A stretch of 36,872 nucleotides of DNA from Candidatus Zixiibacteriota bacterium. GTDB lineage: Bacteria > Zixibacteria > MSB-5A5 > GN15 > FEB-12. Made by a program: the position numbers and the translations under genes. Under the pieces are notes generated by a model that saw only the letters and a list, made by a program, of their open reading frames with translations, made no database searches and was not told the DNA's origin. Of this stretch, positions 9,049-18,676 are shown one piece after another; the stretch's first letter is position 1; the number at the start of each line of letters is the position of its first letter. Location of the stretch: NCBI GenBank assembly GCA_024278935.1, contig JAJRSF010000061.1:1-36872 (forward strand). Reading direction: 5' to 3'.

Positions 9049-9924
9049 TTGAATAATTTAAAAATTACGTTTTTGATGACCGGACTTATAATCCTCTGTT
9101 GTGCCTGTGGTTTTTTCTTAGCCGGACGAGTTGGAATATTTATCGCTTTCTTTATTGCTACTGTTATGAACCTCGGCACTTATTGGTTTTCCGACAAAGT
9201 TGTCCTGAAAATGTATAAGGCAAAAGAAGTCACCGCAAACGAAAATTCCAGACTATACCGTATCGTAAAAAACATTACGACCACATCAATGATCCCAATG
9301 CCAAAAGTATATATAGTACCATCAAAAGCACCTAACGCTTTTGCGACCGGTCGTGACAAAGATCACGCCGCAGTCGCTTGCACCGAAGGAATCCTGGAGA
9401 TACTCAACGACGCCGAACTCGAGGGAGTCATCGGTCATGAGCTGGCTCATATACAAAATAAAGATATGCTTATCGGCACAATCGCCGCGACATTCGCAGG
9501 AGCAATAGGAATCTTAGCATCGATGGCTCGATGGGGAGCAATCTTTGGCGGTTATAGTCGTGATGATAATCGAGGTGGTGGAATCGTAGGGCTTATCGTA
9601 GCTGCTGTTATCGCACCGATGATTGCTATGGTTATTCAGATGGCAATTTCCAGACAGCGCGAATTTAAGGCTGATGCAGAAGGTGCCAAGATGACGAACC
9701 GTTACAACGAATTGGCTTCGGCATTAAAAAAACTACACTCGGCACCGATACGAATGAATCTCGACAATTCACCGGCAACGGCACATCTTATGATTGCCAA
9801 TCCGTTTAGTAAGAAAAAACTCAAATCAATGTTTTCGACACATCCTCCGGTGGAAGAGCGTGTTAAAAGATTAAAAGAACTTTCAGAACAATCACTATAT
9901 CAAGGATATGCCAATATTGGATAA
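9049..9924 (+). CDS. htpX: HtpX M48-family membrane zinc metalloprotease
   Basis: 291 residues, typical HtpX length. Two N-terminal membrane helices are followed by the zinc motif HELAH (His130-Glu131...His134) and, after two further hydrophobic segments, REFKADAEGAK with the third ligand Glu205. HtpX is an inner-membrane endopeptidase, active site on the cytoplasmic side, that degrades misfolded membrane proteins together with FtsH. The start is TTG (TTGAATAATTTA) preceded by AGAAGTGG; no ATG in frame fits better, because the next Met is inside the first membrane helix. The hairpin repeat lies just upstream. It opens a run of same-strand genes (CNNM, YqaA, DinB, CDF, rlmD) with a membrane and metal theme. 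Confidence 0.96.
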   Translation: MNNLKITFLMTGLIILCCACGFFLAGRVGIFIAFFIATVMNLGTYWFSDKVVLKMYKAKEVTANENSRLYRIVKNITTTSMIPMPKVYIVPSKAPNAFATGRDKDHAAVACTEGILEILNDAELEGVIGHELAHIQNKDMLIGTIAATFAGAIGILASMARWGAIFGGYSRDDNRGGGIVGLIVAAVIAPMIAMVIQMAISRQREFKADAEGAKMTNRYNELASALKKLHSAPIRMNLDNSPATAHLMIANPFSKKKLKSMFSTHPPVEERVKRLKELSEQSLYQGYANIG

Positions 9925-9985
9925 TACCGCAGAACAAGCAGACCCTGTTCCGTTATCGCATGCTTCATTGAAAGAGACTTTATAA

Positions 9986-11310
<1,325 letters not shown>

Positions 11311-11313
11311 ATA

Positions 11314-11979
11314 GTGCTACATATATTTCAAGCACCGTTCAGGTGGATGCGTTCACTCTACGACTGGGTTCTCAAATGGAGTCATTCTAAAAATTCCCGA
11401 GCTGCACTCTTTTTTCTATCGCTAGCCGAGGCATCATTTTTCCCTGTGCCACCCGATGCGTTACTTATTGCTCTCTGTATGGGCGACCATAAAAAATGGT
11501 ACCGCTTCGCTTTAATCTGTTCGATCGGTTCTGTCGTTGGTGGAATAATTGGTTACTTAATTGGACAATACGCTTTTGAACTTATCGGTGAAAGTATGAT
11601 GGCAATGACCGCATCACTCTCCGGTACCAGCCCTGATGAACTAATGAAAATCGCTGAGTATTGGTTTAATGAAAAAGAGATGTGGGGTATGCAGGTAGGT
11701 CCGTGGGCAGTTGGCATAGCAGGTTTTACGCCAATACCATACAAAGTATTTACAATCGCAGCAGGCTTTCTCAAAATGAGTTTTCTGCCGTTTGTCATCG
11801 CATCTGTAATAAGCCGTTCCCTACGATTCTTTGTTGTTTCGGGTACAATAGGTTTGATGTATAAAAAGTACGGCAACAAGATTCAAGAATTTATCGACAA
11901 ATATTTTAACCTGCTCGCAACAGCATTTGTTCTCCTGTTAGTGCTTGGCTTCTTTGCACTCAAACTTTTGAAAGGATAA
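11314..11979 (+). CDS. YqaA/DedA-like VTT-domain membrane protein
   Basis: 221 residues with four to five hydrophobic segments. The family core is clear: LSLAEASFFPVPPDALLIAL, GSVVGGIIGYLIGQYAF, and later FTPIPYKVFTIAAGFLKM with the re-entrant Pro motif of VTT (SNARE-associated/DedA) proteins. DedA relatives act at the inner membrane in phospholipid (undecaprenyl phosphate or PE) translocation and proton-dependent homeostasis; the YqaA branch is not biochemically defined. The start is GTG at 11314 with AGAGGA about 10 bp upstream, 3 bp behind the CNNM stop, so translation is probably coupled. The next gene begins 2 bp after its stop. Confidence 0.9.
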   Translation: MLHIFQAPFRWMRSLYDWVLKWSHSKNSRAALFFLSLAEASFFPVPPDALLIALCMGDHKKWYRFALICSIGSVVGGIIGYLIGQYAFELIGESMMAMTASLSGTSPDELMKIAEYWFNEKEMWGMQVGPWAVGIAGFTPIPYKVFTIAAGFLKMSFLPFVIASVISRSLRFFVVSGTIGLMYKKYGNKIQEFIDKYFNLLATAFVLLLVLGFFALKLLKG

Positions 11980-11981
11980 CA

Positions 11982-12476
11982 ATGGACTCACAATTACGAG
12001 ACCAGGCTTTTGCTCATCTGACAATTATACGAAATAAAAATATATCTCTGCTTGAAAATGTCACTCAAGAGCAATCGCATATTATTCCATCTCACTTTTC
12101 AAACAATTTATATTGGCAGGCAGGACATATTTTGACGACACAGTTTTCGCTTGTCTATAAACGTTCAAATCTTGCCATGCCTCTTATCGACAAAAATTAT
12201 ATCAAATATTTTGCCAAAGGATCTTCCCCGTCTGATTTTGATGCCAATATCCCGACCTTTGAAAAATTACTTGCAGAGTTAAAAGAGTCTCTCTCAGTAA
12301 TGCAAAACGACTTACACTCATACACCGATGCCACATATGAAACTGCTGTCCTAGTCTCATTTGGGATGACATTACACTCGTTTCATGATGCCGTGTTAGC
12401 CATTCCATACCATGAAGTATATCATATGAACGCAATAAATCTTCTTTTAAATCAGATAAATTCTCATAACACTTAA
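11982..12476 (+). CDS. DinB/YfiT-like four-helix metalloprotein
   Basis: 164 residues, all-helical and the usual size for the DinB-like superfamily. The metal-binding histidines are visible: His49 in WQAGHIL and His144/His148 in PYHEVYHMNAINLL. The N-terminal helix (LRDQAFAHLTIIRNKNISLLENVTQEQ) and the W-x-x-GH arrangement are typical. Relatives include mycothiol- and bacillithiol-dependent S-transferases and DNA-damage-induced proteins, so a thiol transferase role is possible but not shown. It is embedded in the operon, 2 bp after yqaA. There is no signal peptide, so it is cytoplasmic. Confidence 0.85.
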   Translation: MDSQLRDQAFAHLTIIRNKNISLLENVTQEQSHIIPSHFSNNLYWQAGHILTTQFSLVYKRSNLAMPLIDKNYIKYFAKGSSPSDFDANIPTFEKLLAELKESLSVMQNDLHSYTDATYETAVLVSFGMTLHSFHDAVLAIPYHEVYHMNAINLLLNQINSHNT

Positions 12477-12502
12477 TAGTAAGATTCCGTATATTATTAC
12501 CT

Positions 12503-13429
12503 ATGGCACACGTACACGATCATGACAAAGTCTCAGGAAAGAAGCTTTTCTGGACAATCATTTTTAATCTGATAATCACAATAGCCGAATTTATCGGTGG
12601 AATTATGTCAGGTTATTTAGCTCTCGTTGCCGATGCAGTCCACAACCTCTCCGACGTTGCCGGGCTTATACTCGCATGGCTTGGAATCAAAGGGTCTGAA
12701 CTTCCTCCGACAAAAAAATCTACTTACGGATTTTTACGCATTGAAGTAATGACTGCATTTATCTCGGCTGTCTCGTTAGTTGTCATATCAATTTTTATTA
12801 TGGTCGAAGCATATGACCGCTTTTTACCTCCGCAGGAACTTACTCATCCGAAAATATTTCTAACTGTTGCGGTAATCGGATTACTTGTAAATATCATTTC
12901 AATTATTCTGCTCCATTCGGAAAAAGGTAAATCGCTCAATATGAAAACCGCATTCCTGCATATGGCATACGATGCTCTTTCGTCGGTCGCAGTGATTATT
13001 GGCGGTATAGTTATTCTCATGACAGAGATTTATATTATCGATGTCTTTTTGTCATTCATAATTGCCCTCATGATTTTATGGTCATCCTACTCGGTACTCA
13101 AAGAAGCAACACTGATATTTTTGGAAGCGGTACCATCGGGGATAGATTTTGACAAAGTACACAACGCTATGCTTGAAAATGAAAAAGTAATAAACGTGCA
13201 TGATTTACATATTTGGTCGCTCTCATCAAAAGAGATTGCTCTCTCTTGCCATATTTGTGTTGCAGAATCAAACCTATCAAACGGACCGAGTCTCACACAA
13301 GAATTAAATATTATGCTGAAAGAAAAATTTAAAATAGGACATGGTACAATTCAGATTGAAACAGATGCATGTGACAATCCTGAATTGATCTGCACTCATA
13401 CACAACATGGAAAAAAACATACCCACTAA
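12503..13429 (+). CDS. Cation diffusion facilitator (CzcD/ZitB type zinc exporter)
   Basis: 308 residues with six membrane helices and a cytoplasmic C-terminal domain. TM2 carries ADAVHNLSDVAGL and TM5 AFLHMAYDALSSVAV; both have the HxxxD pair characteristic of zinc-selective CDF proteins. The protein starts MAHVHDHDK and ends CTHTQHGKKHTH, His-rich ends common in Zn transporters. Predicted role: proton-coupled zinc (possibly Co/Cd) efflux across the inner membrane. There is no Shine-Dalgarno before the ATG; a -10-like TATATT ends 7 bp upstream, so part of its expression could be from a leaderless transcript. The stop overlaps the rlmD start by 23 bp. Confidence 0.94.
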   Translation: MAHVHDHDKVSGKKLFWTIIFNLIITIAEFIGGIMSGYLALVADAVHNLSDVAGLILAWLGIKGSELPPTKKSTYGFLRIEVMTAFISAVSLVVISIFIMVEAYDRFLPPQELTHPKIFLTVAVIGLLVNIISIILLHSEKGKSLNMKTAFLHMAYDALSSVAVIIGGIVILMTEIYIIDVFLSFIIALMILWSSYSVLKEATLIFLEAVPSGIDFDKVHNAMLENEKVINVHDLHIWSLSSKEIALSCHICVAESNLSNGPSLTQELNIMLKEKFKIGHGTIQIETDACDNPELICTHTQHGKKHTH

Positions 13430-14783
13430 ATTGGTTGAAATAGAAGTCACCGACTTAGCTTTCGACGGTAAAGCTGTTGGACATATCGACGGCAAAGTAA
13501 TCTTTCTCAAAGGCGGTCTCCCCGGCGAAACTGTTCTAGCAGAAATAACGAGAACCAAAGCACGTTATTTTAATGGCATCACCCGCGAGATTATAAAAAA
13601 ATCTGATAAACGTGTCAAAGCAGTCTGCTCACATTTTGACGAATGCGGCGGATGCACCTGGCTTGATTTGCAATATGAAGACCAACTGGCGTATAAGCAA
13701 AAACAGGTGAAAGATTGTATCGAACGGATAGGTGCATTAGAAGGTGTCAAATTTCTTGACATCATAGGTTCGAAAGAAATTTACAACTATCGTAACAAGA
13801 TGGAATATTCATTTAATGTAACCGATGACAGTTTCACACTTGGCCTGCACAGTCGAGGATCGTATCAGGATATTTTCAATCTGAACGAATGTCATATATC
13901 GCAAAAAACAGATGGCGAGCTTGTACAGTGGATGCGTAACTACATTAAAGAAAACGCAATCACTGTCTACGATGTGCATAACCATGGCGGCTTTATGCGA
14001 TTTTTTATGCTCCGTCAGACAAAACAAACCAATCAACTAATGGTCAATGTTGTCACCAACTATGGTGATTTCCCAAATGTCGAAAAGTTTGTCAAAGAAA
14101 TCACAGAGGCATTTCCATTTATAACTACGATAATTCATTCTCAAAATGGACAAAAATCAAACATCGCTATTGGTGAAGTTGAAGCGACTCTTTATGGTCC
14201 CGGCTATATCGAAGAAATGCTCTCAGGCAAACTGTTTAAAATTACTGCTAATTCATTTTTCCAAACCAACTCACTACAAGCCGAAGTTCTCTACCAAACC
14301 GGATTCGATATGCTGAAACCGGAAGCAGATGACAAAGTTCTAGACCTCTACTGTGGCACAGGAACGATTGGAATTTTGCTGGCTGACAAAGTTAAAGAAG
14401 TTGTTGGAGTTGAACTTGTCCCCGATGCGGTCATGGCTGCCAAGCTCAATGCGAAAAAAAATGGTGTCACAAATATTCAGTTTTTTGAAGGCTTTGTGAA
14501 AGAATTTCTCAAGTCAGATTTCATGAAAGAGAATAAATATAATATCGCAATAATAGATCCTCCCCGCTCCGGCTTAAACCCCAAAGCACTCAAACAACTT
14601 ATACTTCTGCAACCGGAAAAGATTCTCTATATCTCGTGTAACCCGGCGACATTTTCTCGCGATGCACAAAAACTGGTCGATGCCGGTTATGAGCTACCTG
14701 AGATTCAACCGGTCGATATGTTTCCACACACGATGCATATAGAATTAGCCTCAATGTTTTATAAGAAAGCGACACTTGCGTAA
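13407..14783 (+). CDS. rlmD: RlmD/RumA-type 23S rRNA (uracil-C5)-methyltransferase
   Basis: 458 residues. An N-terminal TRAM RNA-binding domain (about 5-60) is followed by the iron-sulfur cysteines Cys74, Cys80, Cys83 (CSHFDECGGC) and Cys162 (NECHIS), then the SAM fold with DLYCGTGTIG, the DPPRSG motif and the nucleophile Cys411 in SCNPATFSRD. These define the TrmA/RumA family; TRAM plus 4Fe-4S points to RlmD (m5U1939 in E. coli), but RlmC-like specificity cannot be excluded. It acts on rRNA in the cytoplasm. The start lies inside the CDF gene (23 bp overlap), implying coupled translation. An A8 tract at 14454-14461 is read in frame here. Confidence 0.93.
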   Translation: MEKNIPTKLVEIEVTDLAFDGKAVGHIDGKVIFLKGGLPGETVLAEITRTKARYFNGITREIIKKSDKRVKAVCSHFDECGGCTWLDLQYEDQLAYKQKQVKDCIERIGALEGVKFLDIIGSKEIYNYRNKMEYSFNVTDDSFTLGLHSRGSYQDIFNLNECHISQKTDGELVQWMRNYIKENAITVYDVHNHGGFMRFFMLRQTKQTNQLMVNVVTNYGDFPNVEKFVKEITEAFPFITTIIHSQNGQKSNIAIGEVEATLYGPGYIEEMLSGKLFKITANSFFQTNSLQAEVLYQTGFDMLKPEADDKVLDLYCGTGTIGILLADKVKEVVGVELVPDAVMAAKLNAKKNGVTNIQFFEGFVKEFLKSDFMKENKYNIAIIDPPRSGLNPKALKQLILLQPEKILYISCNPATFSRDAQKLVDAGYELPEIQPVDMFPHTMHIELASMFYKKATLA

Positions 14784-14832
14784 CAAATTTAATTGTGTTA
14801 CATTTTTGCCTTGAAATTAAACAGGAGATACA

Positions 14833-16551
14833 ATGAATAGATTTAGACATATTGCAATTCTTACACTTACTGCCATACTACTAATTGCTTTTGCTTCACA
14901 GACACATGCGAACACAGAGTTTGAAAAACTCAGCAATGATATTTTGGAATCTTTACAATCTTTCTACCCGGTACATGCCACCGAAATGGGAATACACGCA
15001 TATGATCATCGTTTAACAGACTACTCATCCAAATCTGTAAGTTCTATGATAAAGTCGTTAAACAATTTTCAGAAAAAATTGTACAGATACAGAAGTGCCA
15101 AACTTTCTCAAGATGAAGCAATTAACTACAAACTGTTAAAATCAAATCTCGACATTGCCTTACTTGATTTAAAACAGATAAAATGGCATAAGAAATCTCC
15201 ACAGCTTTATGTTGATGATGCTGTCAACGGCGTTTACTTTCTCATACTTTCTAACCATGCCCCTCTTTCTGAAAAAGTTGTTCCTCTCCTAAGCAGAATG
15301 AAATCTTGCAATACGTTTTTTGCTACTGCCCGTAAAAATATAAAAAATCCTCCACAAATTTATGTTGATGCCGCTATCGAATCATTAGAGTCAGCAATTG
15401 ATTTCTATAAAGAAGTCGCTGCCGAACTGATGAATAAATTCCCCGAGCGTGCTGACAATATTTTAAAGACTTCCACCAAAGCTCGTGATGCGATGAATGA
15501 CTTTATCATTTACCTTTCTGAGATAAAAGTTGGTGATGAAAACTCTTTTGCCATTGGCACAAAAAGACTCGACTATAAACTGCAGCATGAATATTTCTTA
15601 GACTATACATCTGATTCTCTTTTAAAAATCGGCGAAACACTTTTTGCTGATGCTGATAAAGCATACAAAGCATATAAAACTTTTGTTGAATCGCATCATC
15701 AAAACGGATCTGATTCAGTTTTTGTACCATCTGTATTTAACAAACAGGATATTTTAGATTATTATACTTGGGAAACTGAACAGGTAAAAATATTTCTTCA
15801 AAAAAATGAAATCGTTACTATCCCTGAAAACCTTGCCCCTGTTTCTGTCATAGAAACCCCTGCATTTTTACGTTCAATGATAGCAGGTATCGCCTATCAA
15901 CCGGCAGGACCGTTTGATGCTAATCAGCATGGCTATTTTTATGTCCGTCCAATTCCTGATGACCTTTCACGAAAAATGCTTGAGAGTCGTTACCGCTATG
16001 TACATCGACGTGGGTTCAAAGGTTCGGTTGTGCATGAAGCATACCCGGGGCATCATCTGCAAATGCAAATTGCCGGAATGAATTCTGACCCGGTCAGAAA
16101 ATGGCAAATGAATCTGTTACTTATCGAAGGATGGGCATTGTATTCAGATCAGATGATGTACGAGCAAGGTCTGTTTGGCAAAGAAGATCATAACCAGTGG
16201 CTTGGTATCTTAGGTGGCATTCGTTTTCGAGCTGCTCGAGTTATTGCCGACATGAAACTGCACACTGGACAATTCAGTTATCAGGAATGTGTTGACTGGA
16301 TGAATGATGCTTTGGAGATTGAATCTGAATCAGGTAAAACATATATCAAAAAACAAGTTCGCAAATATACAATGGCGCCAACAATGCCGATGTCATATTT
16401 ATCAGGTAAGACAGAAATTTTAAAACTTCTTGAAGCATATAAAGCAAAACAAGGTTCTGCATTTAAACTTAAGAATTTCCATGATGAATTATTGTCGCAT
16501 GGTTCTATTCCACCTGCTTTGTTGTGGGATTTGTTTGGATTACAAAAATAG
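14833..16551 (+). CDS. Secreted DUF885 family putative metallopeptidase
   Basis: 572 residues with a signal peptide (hydrophobic core 8-22, likely cleavage near SQTHA-NTEF). The body is the helical DUF885 fold, with the zinc-type motif HEAYPGHHLQMQ (His401, Glu402, His407/408) and the family's downstream IEGWALYSDQMMYEQGLF and RAARVIADMKLHTG. DUF885 proteins are regarded as gluzincin-like peptidases; the substrate is unknown, and periplasmic peptide degradation is the inference here. A good AGGAGA site lies 7 bp before the ATG. The gene begins 49 bp after rlmD, so it may share its transcript, and is closed by the strong terminator at 16574. Confidence 0.92.
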   Translation: MNRFRHIAILTLTAILLIAFASQTHANTEFEKLSNDILESLQSFYPVHATEMGIHAYDHRLTDYSSKSVSSMIKSLNNFQKKLYRYRSAKLSQDEAINYKLLKSNLDIALLDLKQIKWHKKSPQLYVDDAVNGVYFLILSNHAPLSEKVVPLLSRMKSCNTFFATARKNIKNPPQIYVDAAIESLESAIDFYKEVAAELMNKFPERADNILKTSTKARDAMNDFIIYLSEIKVGDENSFAIGTKRLDYKLQHEYFLDYTSDSLLKIGETLFADADKAYKAYKTFVESHHQNGSDSVFVPSVFNKQDILDYYTWETEQVKIFLQKNEIVTIPENLAPVSVIETPAFLRSMIAGIAYQPAGPFDANQHGYFYVRPIPDDLSRKMLESRYRYVHRRGFKGSVVHEAYPGHHLQMQIAGMNSDPVRKWQMNLLLIEGWALYSDQMMYEQGLFGKEDHNQWLGILGGIRFRAARVIADMKLHTGQFSYQECVDWMNDALEIESESGKTYIKKQVRKYTMAPTMPMSYLSGKTEILKLLEAYKAKQGSAFKLKNFHDELLSHGSIPPALLWDLFGLQK

Positions 16552-16573
16552 TTTTTTGTATTATACTATTGTA

Positions 16574-16607
16574 GGGCAGGTCTCGCTTTTGAGACCTGCC
16601 CTTTTTT
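16574..16607 (+). terminator. Strong rho-independent terminator after the DUF885 gene
   Basis: A perfect 11-bp stem GGGCAGGTCTC / GAGACCTGCCC with loop GCTTTT is followed by six T, 22 bp beyond the stop codon. On the opposite strand the stem lacks a T-run, so it serves the plus-strand operon. Confidence 0.92.
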
Positions 16608-16662
16608 CTGACTTTTAAAATTCGTTAGCTCGGTTATTTCTGTCTGACTGATGCAATATCTT

Positions 16663-17358
16663 CTAAAAATAAGATGCTTGATATTGTTTTAGTGTAGCAG
16701 GCTTTTCAACGCCGATAGAAAGAGAATCTTTTGTTCTTGGATGATACGCTTTTTCAAACTTAAGATTTTTCTTTTGAGTGTTTGTAGATTTATTGAAAGT
16801 ATAGTTCTGTCCTACCATATCATCATCGGCAAAACTGTCATACTGATATTCCAGTTCTTGTAGTTCTTTGTATAACGGATGATTCTCCGACCAAAGCTTA
16901 AACTTCTCATCTTCATCAAAGAGCCAATCAACCTGGGCTTCTTTTAAAGCTTTAATATACCGATCAAACTGCGCATTGTATTTTGAAAGCTCAACTTTAT
17001 AAAAAAGCTCCAACGAGTATATTCTAAATTTATAATCAAGTGTCGCAAAATCTTTTTGCCAAATATCAAAATCATCTAAAAGCTCTTTTTTTCTGAAATC
17101 TAGAACAGTACCAGAAAGTTCTTTGAGAAGTTTTTGGAAATGTCTTTCTACCCAATCTTGATACGACAAAGATTTTTCATGAGTAATATCAACCACACGT
17201 TTTCGTTTTAATCGTTTAGATTCAGACGTATATCTTTTGAGTTCATTTTTATATTTTTTATCAAAAGCTGTTTTGAGAGTTTTTCTGTTGTCGATATATA
17301 GATCATGGTTGTTGTCATACCATGTTTTCAAATAGGAAAGTCGTTGAAAAAAATTCAT
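16663..17358 (-). CDS. Unrecognised charged, helical 231-residue protein
   Basis: A cytoplasmic-type protein with no signal or membrane segment. It is extremely rich in Lys, Glu, Asp, Tyr and Phe and largely alpha-helical, with likely coiled-coil in 20-150 (for example KNELKRYTSESKRLKRKRVV). Only the last ~50 residues are less helical and Ser/Thr/Asn-rich (QNYTFNKSTNTQKKN). No catalytic motif is visible. It stands alone: the TfoX-N gene upstream is 140 bp away on the same strand and the plus-strand DUF885 operon converges on it. I do not recognise a family; it could be lineage-specific. Confidence 0.75.
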   Translation of the reverse strand: MNFFQRLSYLKTWYDNNHDLYIDNRKTLKTAFDKKYKNELKRYTSESKRLKRKRVVDITHEKSLSYQDWVERHFQKLLKELSGTVLDFRKKELLDDFDIWQKDFATLDYKFRIYSLELFYKVELSKYNAQFDRYIKALKEAQVDWLFDEDEKFKLWSENHPLYKELQELEYQYDSFADDDMVGQNYTFNKSTNTQKKNLKFEKAYHPRTKDSLSIGVEKPATLKQYQASYF

Positions 17359-17498
17359 ACATATCTCTTATCATAAATGACGGTTGAGATGTTAATCACT
17401 GCTACCTATCTATGCTATAAATTGACCATCGTGACTACGATTGTCAAGTTTTAACACTACCTGGCATTTTAACTGATTTTAATGCTTACAATTTGTTT

Positions 17499-17834
17499 TC
17501 ATTTTTTCTTTTTAGGAAGTGGCTCAACAAATTCTAGACATTGGTCGATCCAAAATTGTAAATTTTTCTTCGTTTTGATTCCGCCCGCATAGACATAAAT
17601 CATCCCTTTCATCGGTTTGCCGGTGAAGTCCATCGGGTCGGCATATTTTCGCTTGAGAAGTGCAAGATAGTTATCTTTGCCAACACGAGCCATCAGCTTG
17701 TCATCAACTACTCCGCAGAGCATATTACCGAACAGCATGAAACAGATACCTCCGAACATTTTTTTCTCGACATATCCATTCTTCGTGTGAAGCAAGTCTC
17801 GCACTCGTTCAGCTAGTTTTTTATCGTACGCCAT
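17499..17834 (-). CDS. TfoX N-terminal domain protein
   Basis: 111 residues forming just the TfoX-N domain: helix LAERVRDLLH, the signature KKMFGGICFMLFGNMLCGVVDDKLMARVG, then the GKPMKGMIYV strand, ending in a basic PLPKKKK tail. In Haemophilus and Vibrio, TfoX/Sxy proteins control competence, but stand-alone TfoX-N proteins occur widely in non-competent bacteria and their role is unknown. It lacks the C-terminal TfoX domain, so a competence role should not be assumed. The two TfoX-N Cys residues (Cys31, Cys40 by eye) could be structural. Confidence 0.88.
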   Translation of the reverse strand: MAYDKKLAERVRDLLHTKNGYVEKKMFGGICFMLFGNMLCGVVDDKLMARVGKDNYLALLKRKYADPMDFTGKPMKGMIYVYAGGIKTKKNLQFWIDQCLEFVEPLPKKKK

Positions 17835-17907
17835 AAAATTTCCGTTTTTATATTATTTGATAATGATAATATAACAATTTTATTTAAAAATAGTGTGAAA
17901 TAATACC

Positions 17908-17936
17908 TTTCTCATTTAATGATTACATCGTATAAT
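17908..17936 (+). promoter_or_regulatory. Candidate promoter for the small membrane protein gene
   Basis: A consensus TATAAT lies at 17931-17936, with only a weak -35 (TTTCTC, 17 bp spacer). Transcription would begin near 17943, giving a ~20-nt leader that contains the AAGGAG at 17950-17955. Confidence 0.4.
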
Positions 17937-17961
17937 TTAAGTGGACGAAAAGGAGTATGAT

Positions 17962-18174
17962 ATGAACACAAATAAATACCTCCTAATCACAGGAACCATT
18001 TTTTCTGTAATATCCCTCTTACATTTTATACGAGTTTTGAATGAATGGCAATTTCTTGTCGGTACTTGGGTTGTGCCAATCTGGATATCGTGGTGTGCCG
18101 TTGTAGCTGCCGGACTGCTGAGCTACACAGCCTTTTGGTTGTATCGTCGAAGAAACAGAAGTTTGTATAGATAG
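17962..18174 (+). CDS. Small two- to three-helix inner-membrane protein
   Basis: 70 residues from ATG 17962. This start is chosen over the in-frame GTG at 17941 because AAGGAG at 17950-17955 sits 6 bp before it. Hydrophobic segments cover about 5-25 (YLLITGTIFSVISLLHF) and 34-60 (two short helices around WVVPIWISWCAVVAAGLLSY), and a basic C-terminal tail (YRRRNRSLYR) predicts that end in the cytoplasm. The pattern, including the VVPxWxSW core, resembles widespread small membrane proteins of unknown function. It is single and followed directly by the repeat-rich region. Confidence 0.75.
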   Translation: MNTNKYLLITGTIFSVISLLHFIRVLNEWQFLVGTWVVPIWISWCAVVAAGLLSYTAFWLYRRRNRSLYR

Positions 18175-18210
18175 AGATGAATTTGATATAAGGCTAATTT
18201 TCAAAAGAAC

Positions 18211-18304
18211 ACACCCCTTAATCCCCTCTTAAAAGAGGGAAAATTAATTATAAAATAAATCATTGTAATTCCCGTCAAGTAGGTCAGGTCTTTCCGAGAG
18301 CTGA
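18211..18304 (+). repeat. Dispersed composite repeat, copy 1
   Basis: It begins ACACCCCTTAATCCCCTC, continues with a TTA-AAAGAGGG inverted partner and an A/T-rich middle, and ends with AGTAGGTCAGGT and a GTCAG/CTGAC hairpin. The same order of blocks occurs at 35395-35484. The first ~20 bp are identical; the middle diverges and the AGTAGGTC block is again conserved. Both copies are intergenic and in the same orientation. Confidence 0.7.
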
Positions 18305-18344
18305 CTTATTTTAGACAGGACAATGCCCTGTCGGTACATATTCC

Positions 18345-18423
18345 AAATGGATTCGTATCACATATAAAGGCAGGCTTTGCCTGTTTTATTTTCTTGTAAA
18401 TGGGTTCGTTTCGCATATAAAGG
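18345..18423 (+). repeat. Pair of 26-bp direct repeats around a small hairpin
   Basis: Copies at 18345-18370 and 18398-18423 (start AAATGG, core TTCGT, end CATATAAAGG) match at 23 of 26 positions, 53 bp apart. The hairpin CAGGC-TTT-GCCTG plus TTTTATTTT lies between them. Confidence 0.65.
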
Positions 18424-18469
18424 GAACCTACAGACTTCATTATTCCCTACATTTTACGTTATAAATGGT

Positions 18470-18484
18470 ACCCCCACTGGGGGT
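18470..18484. repeat. Perfect GC hairpin
   Basis: ACCCCC-ACT-GGGGGT: a 6-bp perfect stem with a 3-nt loop and no T-run. It is conspicuously GC-rich in an AT-rich stretch. It could be part of a repeat element; no terminator role is evident. Confidence 0.5.
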
Positions 18485-18651
18485 TACAGCGAAATGGCTT
18501 TGCTTTAAAAAATGGCTTAAAGACATTTTTCCTGATATTTATTGTAGTGATTTTGTCCATACAAATTTTTCTTCCATATACATAAGGTTCGTCATGTATG
18601 GTTTGGTATTTGTTAATAAACTTTAAATTTGTAGGTATTTTGAATAACGTC

Positions 18652-18676
18652 ATTCCCAACTTGATTGGGAATCCAG
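18652..18676 (+). repeat. REP-like palindrome next to the 3' end of the HNH gene
   Basis: ATTCCCAA-CTTGA-TTGGGAAT, an 8-bp perfect stem followed by CCAG. The GGAATCCAG end recurs in reverse orientation at 19844-19852 on the other side of the HNH gene. It ends 8 bp beyond the HNH stop codon and may also act as its 3' mRNA hairpin. Confidence 0.6.

Noticed and set aside
8253-9179. 308-codon open frame on the minus strand opposite the symporter tail and htpX start
   Set aside because: It is rich in Phe, Trp, Arg and Asn in a pattern that mirrors the Lys/Pro/Glu-rich sense strand. It has no domain and overlaps two supported genes and the hairpin repeat.
17499-17834. Competence regulator TfoX/Sxy
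   Set aside because: Only the N-terminal TfoX domain is present, and no competence genes are nearby, so the functional name is not justified.
18459-18659. 66-codon minus-strand ORF in the repeat-rich gap
   Set aside because: It runs through the GC hairpin and ends near the REP palindrome, has no ribosome-binding site and no protein-like pattern.
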